Below, in pieces: positions 16,857 to 24,919 of a stretch of 64,000 nt of DNA. The translations under genes were made by a program, and so were the position numbers. The stretch's first letter is position 1, and the number at the start of each line of letters is the position of its first letter. The stretch covers positions 1 to 64,000 of the forward strand of contig JARKQJ010000261.1 of NCBI GenBank assembly GCA_029973955.1, written 5' to 3'. The notes below the pieces were generated by a model. It saw only the letters and a list, made by a program, of their open reading frames with translations, was not told where the DNA came from and made no database searches. This DNA is from Paludibaculum sp. (lineage in GTDB: Bacteria; Acidobacteriota; Terriglobia; Bryobacterales; Bryobacteraceae).

Positions 16857-17135
16857 ATGGGCGTCATTCTTACACTCGGCCGGCAGAAAGCATTCCTCCG
16901 CGATGGTGAATGGCGTTCGGCCGACCTGGATCTCGAACGTCGTCTCAATGAAAGCACTGGGGCCTGGATTCTGGCCACCGGGGGGCCGTCCTTGAATTCC
17001 CCCGATCCGGAGGCCGAGGTGGCGAAGGAACTGGCGCGCGTCACGGGTGGGCGTGTGCTGCTGCAGAGCAAATCCAACGCACGCAAGTCGGCCCGCATCT
17101 ATTTCGCGCGCCGCCAGTACCGCCTGGAGTTTTAG
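16857..17135 (+). CDS. Hypothetical protein
   Basis: Protein of 92 residues from ATG 16857 (103 if GTG 16824 is used), family not recognised. It is soluble, with a mixed alpha/beta pattern and a basic C-terminal half (SKSNARKSARIYFARRQYRLEF). Divergent from fliW and convergent with the EpsI gene. No motif or context gives a function. The frame bias is acceptable, so it is probably a real gene. Confidence 0.45.
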   Translation: MGVILTLGRQKAFLRDGEWRSADLDLERRLNESTGAWILATGGPSLNSPDPEAEVAKELARVTGGRVLLQSKSNARKSARIYFARRQYRLEF

Positions 17136-17241
17136 TTGCCCGCTTCCCCATTGCGCAGGCTCTCCGACACCGCCACTCTTTGGCTGTTCTCACTGCTGCT
17201 GGACAGCGCCATCGCCGTCATCCGCCTGGTGCGCCGGCCCC

Positions 17242-17922
17242 CTACAGGCGCGGCAGTTGCCGGTTCAAGGCCGGAAGAGCGGCTTGCACGAACGACGTCG
17301 CCAGCCGATCCGCCTCCGCCTCTCCCGAATCCGTGATCGGAACAACGACGCGCACCAGCGACGTGTCGGACCGGTGATAGCGGATCGAATCGGCCGCCAG
17401 CCAGAACTTGGCGGCATACTCGCTGGCCACGATCCGTTTCGGCGTCTGATACCAGTAGAGCACCAGGGTCTTGGACTCGCCCCGCCCCACTACATAGCGG
17501 TTGACCTCAATGGAATCTCCCAGCGCCGGGATCTGGAGCTGGATGATGCCCGAACTCAATGGCGCATAGCCGGAACCGGGCAGGCAGTTCTTCGGCGAAT
17601 GGGGAGCCACTCCGCTGGCCTGTGAGCGGAAGAACGCCACGAACAGATTCACCGAAACCCTGGAATCCGGCCGCAGGTAGCTGCGGTTCAAGCTGTCGCT
17701 CGCCTTCAGGACGGCCTGCACCTCGCTCTCAATCGGGTACTCGGCCACAGTGGTCCAGGCGTCGATCTGCTTGGGGAACTCCGCCAGCGGCAGAGCCACG
17801 AAGTCGGTTTCCGTCTTGGGGATCGAATAATACCCCGCGGCCTGCAGCACCAACAATGCCGAGAGAGCCACGGCTGCCGGAGCTTTCAACAATGAGATCG
17901 CGCGGCCATTCTCACCCGGCAT
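17242..17922 (-). CDS. EpsI family exosortase-associated protein
   Basis: Protein of 226 residues: one N-terminal membrane segment (about 14-32, APAAVALSALLVLQAAGYY), then a periplasmic EpsI domain. The signature HSPKNCLPGSG is present with the later Trp/Tyr-rich YWYQTPKRIVAS. EpsI domains usually follow exosortases, either fused or as the next gene, and are linked to exopolysaccharide export. Here the gene overlaps the exosortase gene by 11 bases on the same strand. Confidence 0.85.
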   Translation of the reverse strand: MPGENGRAISLLKAPAAVALSALLVLQAAGYYSIPKTETDFVALPLAEFPKQIDAWTTVAEYPIESEVQAVLKASDSLNRSYLRPDSRVSVNLFVAFFRSQASGVAPHSPKNCLPGSGYAPLSSGIIQLQIPALGDSIEVNRYVVGRGESKTLVLYWYQTPKRIVASEYAAKFWLAADSIRYHRSDTSLVRVVVPITDSGEAEADRLATSFVQAALPALNRQLPRL

Positions 17923-18799
17923 GGCGCCTCCGGTAGAGGAAATTGATCAACTGATGCGTGCCCACCAACATCACCAGGGCGATCATGAAGATCACCCACC
18001 CTTCCAGGCTGTGGAACACGCCCTTCGCCAGTTCCGGGTTCACTTCGCTGAACAGGCCGGTGAGTGTGACGCGAACGGCATTGGCGAAGATCGCAATCGG
18101 AATCGTGCAGCCCAGCAGGACCCAGCGCATCCAGGGCTTGGGGTCGAAGAAAAAGCCGTAGACCAGGGAGAGAAAGGAGAGGGACATCAGCGACCGGATG
18201 CCGCTACAGGCCTCCACCACGGAAAGGTCTCCGCTGGGCAGTTTCAGCACGTTGCCTTCCCGTAGAACCGGAATTCCGGCCAGTCCGATGCAGGTCTCCG
18301 CCACCTGCGAAGCAAGCAACTGCAGCGGAAAGGTGATCTGGTAATAAATCACGGAGGGCAGTGGGATCATGAACACCAGCAGAATCAGCGGGAAGAACAA
18401 CTCTTTGATCAACGGCCAGCCGCCCAGTGTCAGGACGGTTCCGGCCAGGCTCAGCAGGAATCCCGCACGTGTGACGAACAGTTCCACGCCGAAGGTCCCC
18501 AGCATCAGCAGCATCCCGCCCAGGAGCACCGGGATCAGCCCCACCCAGTTCGTCTGGTAAGTTCTGGCAAGAATCTCCTTCCGCCGCAGCCAGACGATGT
18601 AGGCGGAAACGGCCGGCACGAAGAAGCCATGCCCCATGTCCTCATCGATGTACCAGTCGTTGGCGAGGCGCTTGAGAACGGGCAGGTAGCAGATCACGAG
18701 CAGCGCGGCAAACCAGCCGATGGTAATCCATGGCATCGCACGCTCGCTCTCGGGCTGGGTGCTGCCGGCTTCACTCGCGGCGATTTCCAGATCAGCCAT
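17912..18799 (-). CDS. Exosortase (PEP-CTERM transpeptidase), XrtA-like
   Basis: Protein of 295 residues, integral inner-membrane protein with about eight transmembrane segments. The catalytic triad of the family is visible: Cys198 in VVEACSGIRSL, Arg243 in ANAVRVT and His263 in VFHSLEGW. Exosortases cut C-terminal PEP-CTERM tails and attach the proteins to the surface or release them, usually in exopolysaccharide producers. The downstream EpsI gene and nearby FemAB, aminotransferase and amidotransferase genes match XrtA-type loci. A PEP-CTERM substrate lies at 62366-63799. Confidence 0.9.
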   Translation of the reverse strand: MADLEIAASEAGSTQPESERAMPWITIGWFAALLVICYLPVLKRLANDWYIDEDMGHGFFVPAVSAYIVWLRRKEILARTYQTNWVGLIPVLLGGMLLMLGTFGVELFVTRAGFLLSLAGTVLTLGGWPLIKELFFPLILLVFMIPLPSVIYYQITFPLQLLASQVAETCIGLAGIPVLREGNVLKLPSGDLSVVEACSGIRSLMSLSFLSLVYGFFFDPKPWMRWVLLGCTIPIAIFANAVRVTLTGLFSEVNPELAKGVFHSLEGWVIFMIALVMLVGTHQLINFLYRRRHAG

Positions 18800-18848
18800 C
18801 CTTCATTCCTCGTGAACGCCCCATCGCGCCAGCGGGCGCGTGGGATTC

Positions 18849-18924
18849 TGGTAGGCGGGGCAGGACTTGAACCGTGCAACCTCCTCCGTGTAATGGAGGC
18901 GCTCTGGCGTTGAGCTACCCGCCT
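18849..18924 (-). tRNA. tRNA-Val (anticodon UAC), structurally abnormal
   Basis: The acceptor stem AGGCGGG/CCCGCCT is perfect, and discriminator A plus CCA is encoded (CCA at 18849-18851). The anticodon arm CCTCC-ATTACAC-GGAGG gives anticodon TAC. Two defects show: the D-loop (AACGCCA) lacks the G18-G19 pair, and the T-stem pairs only if one C is bulged (GCA-C-GG against CCTGC), leaving 11 rather than 10 bases between anticodon stem and T-loop. It may be a decaying extra copy or a non-standard tRNA. Confidence 0.65.
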
Positions 18925-18932
18925 GAACTCCC

Positions 18933-19967
18933 CTAGGGTACCAGTTTCAGGATGAATGGGCCAATGGCATTCGCCACAGGCAGCGGAAGGCGCTGCCACA
19001 TCCTGATAAACAGTTGAAACTTCGGATTATTAGGACTGAAATTAGGTAGTTCGCGGCGCCGTACGAGGTGAATCTCATAAGGCAGTTCCCGCATGTTCAT
19101 GCCCCAGTGCGCCTTGAAGTCGAACGAGCCGCTTTCCTGAGTCTTGCTGCGTCCGAAGTCGAACAACCGGTACCCATTCTGCAATCCCCAGCGCATCAAC
19201 TCCCAGTACATGTAATTGTTCGGCTGCTGCGGGTGGAAGTTGGGATCGGAGGCGCCGTAATAAGGCAACACCTGGTCGCGGAAGTAGAACACGAAAACTG
19301 CCGCCGCCAGCCCTCCATCCAGCAGCATTTCGCGGATGTCGGCGCCGTCTCGAAACTCCTCCAGCAGGATGCGGAAGTGCCTCAGCGGGAATGCCGGTGT
19401 GCCCAGGCGCTTCAGGTTCGGCAGATAGAGCCCCGCAAACGGCTCCACCTGCCGGGTCGGCCTCGAACTGAAGTTGAATTTCAGGGATTTGCGGACCGCT
19501 GCGCGAGTCTTGCGTGGGATCGTTTCCAGCAGGTTCTCTTCGGTGCCGGCCAACTCCTGTGTGAAAGTGACATAGCGCTGGACTTTGGAGAAGCCCAGGC
19601 ACTGCTGGTCCCAGGCGTTCCGGAGTTCGATGTACTGCACTCTCTCCTGAGCGCCCGCCTCCTCCACTGCGCGCCTCACGGCGTCCCGCGCATCCGCGCC
19701 ATCGGCCAGCACGCCGCCATAGACGGCAAACGGCGTGGAAAGCAGAATCCTGCCGGTCAGCGGGTTCGAGACCAGGAACAGCGGCAGCACCGCCCGAATG
19801 CGCCCCTCCTCTTCGGCAAGAAGATAGCGCGGCTCGTAACCGAAAATGCGCCTGATGCTGTTTCGCCACGCCAGTAAATGGAACGGCGAGCCATGTTCGT
19901 GGGCCTGAACGAAAGCGTCCCACGCGGGTTCATCGGCGGGTGTGATGGGTCTGACGCGAAGGGCCAT
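18933..19967 (-). CDS. FemAB-like (GNAT-fold) protein of XrtA/PEP-CTERM loci
   Basis: Protein of 344 residues, soluble. It has two GNAT-type halves as in FemAB/BioF2-like acyltransferases: an N-terminal half with YLLAEEEGRIRAVLPLFLVSN and VYGGVLAD, and a C-terminal half with AAAVFVFYFRDQVLPYYGASD, NNYMYWELMRWGLQNGYRLFDFGRS and FKAHWGM. Such proteins transfer aminoacyl or acyl groups from tRNA or CoA carriers. A FemAB-related protein is a regular member of XrtA/PEP-CTERM gene sets, presumably modifying the polymer or its peptide. The acceptor is unknown. It lies between the tRNA-Val and the aminotransferase gene. Confidence 0.78.
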   Translation of the reverse strand: MALRVRPITPADEPAWDAFVQAHEHGSPFHLLAWRNSIRRIFGYEPRYLLAEEEGRIRAVLPLFLVSNPLTGRILLSTPFAVYGGVLADGADARDAVRRAVEEAGAQERVQYIELRNAWDQQCLGFSKVQRYVTFTQELAGTEENLLETIPRKTRAAVRKSLKFNFSSRPTRQVEPFAGLYLPNLKRLGTPAFPLRHFRILLEEFRDGADIREMLLDGGLAAAVFVFYFRDQVLPYYGASDPNFHPQQPNNYMYWELMRWGLQNGYRLFDFGRSKTQESGSFDFKAHWGMNMRELPYEIHLVRRRELPNFSPNNPKFQLFIRMWQRLPLPVANAIGPFILKLVP

Positions 19968-20025
19968 GGAGTGAAATCAACTCCACAAGTATCGCAGAGC
20001 GAACCCGCCGCCGAAAATCACCCTT

Positions 20026-21171
20026 CTACCGCAGCCCACCCTCGTAGAACGCCCGGATGCTCTCCGCCACATAGGTGAGATCGTCTTCGGTCAGCTCCGA
20101 GTAAACCGGCAAAGCGAGGACCTCCAGCGCGGCCGCCTCGCTCACCGGGAAGCTGCCCGCCTGGTACCCTAAGCCCGCGAAACACTTCTGCGCGTGCAGC
20201 GGCAGCGGGTAGTACACCTCCGAGCCGATCCCCCGCGCGCCCAGAAACTCGCGCAACTCGTCCCGTCGCGCGGCCCGGATCACATACTGGTTCCGGACAT
20301 GGCGTGTGGCGTAGTCCGGCACTCGTGGCAACTGAATGGGCAATCCGCTTCCGCCCAGCAAAGCGCCGTAGAGCTCCGCATGCGCCTGGCGCCGCTGCGT
20401 CCACTCGTCCAGATGCCGCAATTTCACCCGCAACACCGCCGCCTGCAGGCTGTCCAGTCTCGAATTCGTGCCCACTTCGTCGTGGTAGTAGCGCACTTTC
20501 GATCCGTGCACGCGGAGCGCCCGGAGGCGTTCGGCCAGTGCCGCGTCGTTGGTCGTGATCATGCCGCCTTCGCCGGCCCCGCCCAGGTTCTTTGAAGGGA
20601 AGAAGCTGAAACAGCCCAGCGTCCCGAGGCTGCCCGCGCGCTTGCCCCGGTATTCGGCGCCGATCGCCTGCGCCGCGTCCTCCACTACGGCCACGCCCGC
20701 CCGACGGGCGCCTTCCAGAATCGGGTCCAGATCCGCACAGGCGCCGTACAGGTGCACCGGCAGCACGGCTTTGATTCGCGGATTCCGCCGGAGTGCCTCG
20801 CAGGCCTGCGCCGGGTCCATGTTGAATGTCGCCGGATCGATGTCGGTGAACACCGGCTTTGCCCCCACGTTCGTGATGGCGCCCGCCGTGGCGAAGAAGG
20901 TGAACGGCACCGTCAGCACCTCGTCGCCCGGCCCGACGTCCAATGCCCGCAGTGCCAGGTACAGCGCATCGGTGCCTGAGCCGCATCCCACGGCATAGCC
21001 CGCACCACAGTACTCGGCTAACTCTTTCTCCAACTGCGCTACATCCGGCCCCAGGATGAACTGCTGCGAATCGAAGACCCGTTCCACGGCCTCCATCAAT
21101 TCCGATTTGATGCTCTGGTACTGCGCTTTCAGGTCCAGCAGGGGGATGCGTCGGGGCGGGGGAGTGGTCAC
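20026..21171 (-). CDS. DegT/DnrJ/EryC1/StrS family sugar aminotransferase
   Basis: Protein of 381 residues, full length. It is a PLP enzyme that transaminates keto-sugar nucleotides for surface polysaccharide. Motifs: IPLLDLKAQYQSIKSEL at the start, VGCGSGTDALYLALRAL, the Asp-containing VVEDAAQAIGAEY, and the Schiff-base lysine in CFSFFPSKNLGGAGEGGM. Start ATG 21171. It sits in the exosortase cluster, divergent from the amidotransferase gene, and probably makes an amino sugar for the polymer. The precise sugar cannot be told. Confidence 0.88.
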   Translation of the reverse strand: MTTPPPRRIPLLDLKAQYQSIKSELMEAVERVFDSQQFILGPDVAQLEKELAEYCGAGYAVGCGSGTDALYLALRALDVGPGDEVLTVPFTFFATAGAITNVGAKPVFTDIDPATFNMDPAQACEALRRNPRIKAVLPVHLYGACADLDPILEGARRAGVAVVEDAAQAIGAEYRGKRAGSLGTLGCFSFFPSKNLGGAGEGGMITTNDAALAERLRALRVHGSKVRYYHDEVGTNSRLDSLQAAVLRVKLRHLDEWTQRRQAHAELYGALLGGSGLPIQLPRVPDYATRHVRNQYVIRAARRDELREFLGARGIGSEVYYPLPLHAQKCFAGLGYQAGSFPVSEAAALEVLALPVYSELTEDDLTYVAESIRAFYEGGLR

Positions 21172-21260
21172 GTCTTCATCCTACCCGGATTGAATCTCCG
21201 GCCGGGCCGGACGTCCGCGCTAGAATGAAGGTTCTTTCTGGGGCTCGCCCACACTCAAAT

Positions 21261-23138
21261 ATGTGCGGAATCGCAGGGTTCGTCTCCTCCTCTGGCACCT
21301 CGCCCGACCCGGCTGTGCTCCGGCGCATGTGCGATCGAATCGCGCACCGCGGTCCGGACGGCTTCGGCCAGTACCTGGACACGCGCGCGGCGCTGGGTCA
21401 TCGCCGCCTGAGCATCATCGACCTGGCCGGCGGCAGCCAGCCCATGACCAATGAGGACGGCTCCCTCCAGGTGGTCTTCAACGGCGAAATCTACAACTAC
21501 CTGGAGCTGCGCGAGAAGCTCGTCGCTCGCGGCCACGTCTTCCACACCAACTCCGATACCGAAGTCCTTCTCCATCTCTATGAAGATGAGGGCCAGCGCA
21601 TGCCCGAGTTCCTCAACGGCATGTTCGCCTTCGCCATGTGGGACATCCACCGCCAACAGATCTTCCTCGGCCGCGACCGTCTCGGGAAGAAACCCCTCTA
21701 CTACTCCACCTCCATCCCCGGCGTGCTCATCGCGTTCGCCAGCGAACTCAAGGCCCTTTGCGAGCTACCTGGCTTCGATCGCTCCGTTGATGCCACCAGC
21801 GTCTCGGACTTCCTCGCCCTCTCCTACGTCCCCGAACCCCGCAGCATCTTTCGCGGCGTCTCCAAGCTTCCGGCTGCCTCCACTGTGCTGATCGGCGACG
21901 GCCTCCAGCAACAACGGCGCTATTGGTCGCTCAACTACTCCGAGGATCTCTCCAGCCTGCCCCAGGCGATGGAGGAACTCGATGCGCTGTCCGCCGATTC
22001 CGTCGCCCGGCGCATGATCAGCGACGTTCCGCTGGGCGCCTTTCTCAGCGGTGGCGTCGATTCCAGCGCCGTGGTCGCCTATATGGCCCGGCACGCTCCG
22101 GGCCGGGTGAAATCCTTCTCCATCGGTTTCACCTCAAAGGAGTTTGACGAAACCCGCTACGCCCGCATGGTGGCCGAACGCTACCAGACCGGCCATCGCG
22201 AAGAGGTGGTTACCCCCAACATCTCGGAGATGCTGGACGTACTCGTGCGCCACTTCGACGAACCGTTCGGCGACTCCTCCGCCATTCCCACGCTCTACCT
22301 CTCGCGCATGACCCGCCAGCACGTCACCGTCGCTCTCTCCGGCGACGGCGCCGACGAGATGTTCGGCGGCTACCGCCGCTACCGCTATGGCGTGCTGGAG
22401 GAGCGCATCCGCTCGAAGTTCCCCTCCTGGTTCCGCAAGTCCGCTTTCCGCCTCGGCGGACGCCTCTATCCCAAGCTCGATTTCATGCCGCAGGTCTTCC
22501 GCGCCAAGACGCTGCTCACCAACCTCAGTCTCGACCTCGGCGACGCCTACTACAGCAGCATGAGCGTCTTCCGCGATGCCGCGCTCCACCGCATCCTCTC
22601 GCCCTCGCTGCGCGGTGAACTGTCAGGCTACGACTCGCGCGACGTCTACCGCCGGCGCTTTCTCGCCCACGCCGGCCTGCCTCCTCTCCAGCAACTTCAG
22701 GCCGTCGACGTCGAAACCTACCTGCCCGGCGACATCCTCGTCAAGGCCGACCGTGCCACGATGGCTTACTCCCTGGAAGGCCGCTCCCCCTGGCTCGACT
22801 ACCGCATCGCCGAACTCGCCGCCCGCATGCCCGCCGCCTGGAAAATCGAGGGTGGCTCCGGCAAGCACATCTTCAAGAAGACCCTGGAGCCGCTCCTGCC
22901 TGCCGATGTCCTCTGGCGCCGCAAGATGGGCTTCTCAGTCCCTCTCGCCGAGTGGTTCCGCACCAGTCTCAAGCCCGTCTTCGAAGACGCCGTCCTCTCC
23001 GGTCAAGTGCCCTACATCGAGACTGCCGAAGCTCGCAAGCTCCTGGAAGAGCACCTCACCGGCCTACACAACCGCGATCGCTGGCTCTGGAACCTGCTGA
23101 TGCTCAGCCTCTGGCACCGCGAGTTCGGGATCCACTAG
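21261..23138 (+). CDS. Asparagine synthase-like glutamine amidotransferase of exosortase locus
   Basis: Protein of 625 residues. The class II glutaminase domain begins with the nucleophile Cys2 (MCGIAGF), with HRGPDG and LGHRRLSIIDL following. The C-terminal synthetase domain has the ATP pyrophosphatase loop AFLSGGVDSSAVVAYM and SGDGADEMFGGY. XrtA/PEP-CTERM loci carry such an AsnB-like enzyme in place of a true asparagine synthetase, presumably amidating a polymer component. ATG 21261 is fixed because Cys must be residue 2; 12 open codons upstream are ignored. Confidence 0.88.
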   Translation: MCGIAGFVSSSGTSPDPAVLRRMCDRIAHRGPDGFGQYLDTRAALGHRRLSIIDLAGGSQPMTNEDGSLQVVFNGEIYNYLELREKLVARGHVFHTNSDTEVLLHLYEDEGQRMPEFLNGMFAFAMWDIHRQQIFLGRDRLGKKPLYYSTSIPGVLIAFASELKALCELPGFDRSVDATSVSDFLALSYVPEPRSIFRGVSKLPAASTVLIGDGLQQQRRYWSLNYSEDLSSLPQAMEELDALSADSVARRMISDVPLGAFLSGGVDSSAVVAYMARHAPGRVKSFSIGFTSKEFDETRYARMVAERYQTGHREEVVTPNISEMLDVLVRHFDEPFGDSSAIPTLYLSRMTRQHVTVALSGDGADEMFGGYRRYRYGVLEERIRSKFPSWFRKSAFRLGGRLYPKLDFMPQVFRAKTLLTNLSLDLGDAYYSSMSVFRDAALHRILSPSLRGELSGYDSRDVYRRRFLAHAGLPPLQQLQAVDVETYLPGDILVKADRATMAYSLEGRSPWLDYRIAELAARMPAAWKIEGGSGKHIFKKTLEPLLPADVLWRRKMGFSVPLAEWFRTSLKPVFEDAVLSGQVPYIETAEARKLLEEHLTGLHNRDRWLWNLLMLSLWHREFGIH

Positions 23139-23235
23139 CCGGCGGCCCGGACACCCTCCCGCCCGCTATCGCGCGCAGGCATACAATAATTGGCGTCAGA
23201 CCGAAGCCGCGCGGCTTCCGGAAGTGCCACTCTCC

Positions 23236-24831
23236 ATGCGATCCATATCCTTCCTCTCCTCCTTCCTGGCCGTCGCCGCCAGTCTCTCAGCAGCGGCCGT
23301 CGACCGTGTAAAGATCGACAGCGGCACTCTTGAAACCACCACGCCCCCTGAAAACGGCGTGCGTGTCTTCAAGGGCATTCCCTTTGCTCAACCTCCCATC
23401 GGTGACCTGCGCTGGCGTGAGCCCCGGCCCGTGCAGCCCTGGAAGGGCGCACGCAAGGCCGACGACTTCGGGCCGCGCTGCATGCAGCGCACTTCGCCCG
23501 GTGCGGACTACTGGTTCCGCAGCGCCACCATGAGCGAGGATTGTCTCTATCTCAACGTCTGGACTCCAGCCAGATCGTCCAAGGAACGCCTCCCCGTCCT
23601 CGTCTACGTTTACGGCGGCGGCTTCCAGAACGGTGACGGCTCCGAGCCGCGCTACGACGGGGCGAACATGGCTTCCAAGGGCATCGTAGCCGTCACCCTC
23701 AACTACCGCCTCGGCGTCTTCGGCTTCTTTGCCCACCCCGAACTCACCGCCGAATCGTCCCACCACGCCTCGGGCAACTACGGCTTTCTCGACCAGGCAG
23801 CCGCCCTCGCCTGGGTCCAGCGCAACATTGCCGCATTCGGCGGCGATCCGAAGCGGGTGACCGTTGCGGGTGAATCGGCTGGATCCATCTCTGTCAGCGC
23901 ACTCATGGCCTCGCCCGTCTCCAAGAGACTCCTGCATGGCGCAATCGGAGAAAGTGGCGCTCTGATCTCAACCTTGCCGCCGCGCTCGCTCGCGGAAACG
24001 GAAGGAGATGGCAGCCAATTCGCTGCCTCCGCCGGAGCGGATTCCCTGAAGACCCTGCGAGCCCTTTCTGCCGAGCAGATCATGGAGGCCACCGTGAAGG
24101 GAGCCGGCATGCGCTTCCGCCCGAACCTCGACGGCTACTTCCTGCCCAGGACACTCAAAGAGATCTTCGCCGCCGGCCAGCAGGCCAAGGTGCCCTTGCT
24201 GGCCGGTTCGAATACGGAAGAGCAGGGCGCCCGCGCGATCCTCGGTTCCAGCGATCCGACGCCGGGGTCGTTCGCCGCCGCCGTGCGCAGGCTCTACGGC
24301 GCTCAGGCTGACGGGGTTCTCAAAGCCTACGCGGCTTCCACGCCGGAGGGGATCCTCCAGGCGGCTACTGACTTGGCCAGCGCACGTTTCATCGGCCATG
24401 GTACGTGGAAGTGGGCCGAACTGCACTTGCAGACCGGCGGCCAACCCGTCTATCGCTACATGTATGCGCGCCCCCGTCCCGCCTACACTCCTCTCAACGG
24501 CCAGGCCCAGCCGCCAGCGCCGCCCCGGCCCGGCCCCTCCATTCCGCGCGGCGCCGCCCACTCGGCGGAGATCCAGTACGCCTTGGGCAACCTGCCGCTC
24601 GATCATCGCTATGCCTGGGATCGCGACGACGCCAAGGTCTCAGAGGTTCTGCAGGGCTACTTCCTCAACTTCATCAAAACCGGCAATCCCAACGGCGCAG
24701 GTCTGCCCGAATGGCCCGCATACACCAGCCCCGCTTACCAGAGAATGCGCATCGATGTGACGGCCCAAAGCGAGGCCGAACCCGAGCGCGCGCGCTACCT
24801 CGCCCTCGACTCGGCCCTGGCCAACCAGTAA
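23236..24831 (+). CDS. Secreted type B carboxylesterase
   Basis: Protein of 531 residues with a signal peptide (MRSISFLSSFLAVAASLSAAA). Alpha/beta-hydrolase of the carboxylesterase/acetylcholinesterase class: VFKGIPFAQPPIGDLRW, SEDCLYLNVW, oxyanion loop YGGGFQNG, nucleophile Ser214 in GESAG, the acidic residue in GSNTEEQG, and His in GAAHSAEIQYALGN. It hydrolyses carboxylic esters in the periplasm or outside the cell. ATG 23236 is preferred over GTG 23224, which would only lengthen the signal peptide. It converges with the TonB receptor gene at a shared terminator. Confidence 0.88.
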   Translation: MRSISFLSSFLAVAASLSAAAVDRVKIDSGTLETTTPPENGVRVFKGIPFAQPPIGDLRWREPRPVQPWKGARKADDFGPRCMQRTSPGADYWFRSATMSEDCLYLNVWTPARSSKERLPVLVYVYGGGFQNGDGSEPRYDGANMASKGIVAVTLNYRLGVFGFFAHPELTAESSHHASGNYGFLDQAAALAWVQRNIAAFGGDPKRVTVAGESAGSISVSALMASPVSKRLLHGAIGESGALISTLPPRSLAETEGDGSQFAASAGADSLKTLRALSAEQIMEATVKGAGMRFRPNLDGYFLPRTLKEIFAAGQQAKVPLLAGSNTEEQGARAILGSSDPTPGSFAAAVRRLYGAQADGVLKAYAASTPEGILQAATDLASARFIGHGTWKWAELHLQTGGQPVYRYMYARPRPAYTPLNGQAQPPAPPRPGPSIPRGAAHSAEIQYALGNLPLDHRYAWDRDDAKVSEVLQGYFLNFIKTGNPNGAGLPEWPAYTSPAYQRMRIDVTAQSEAEPERARYLALDSALANQ

Positions 24832-24845
24832 GACTGTTCGGACGC

Positions 24846-24912
24846 AAAAAGGGCGCCGGCCCCGCTGCTGCTCCATTCCGGGAGACGGAGAGCAGGGAAT
24901 CGGCGCCCCTTT
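24846..24912. terminator. Bidirectional terminator
   Basis: AAAAAGGGCGCCG pairs with CGGCGCCCCTTT across 42 bases, with a nested CTGCTC/GAGCAG stem. It lies between the convergent esterase and TonB receptor genes, with A-rich and T-rich flanks suited to both directions. Confidence 0.65.
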
Positions 24913-24919
24913 AACCTGG

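Noticed and set aside
17136..17336. Short open frame with a hydrophobic stretch right after the 16857-17135 gene
   Set aside because: TTG start directly after the stop is tempting, but its last third runs antisense into the EpsI gene and turns Pro/Arg-rich. No ribosome-binding site.
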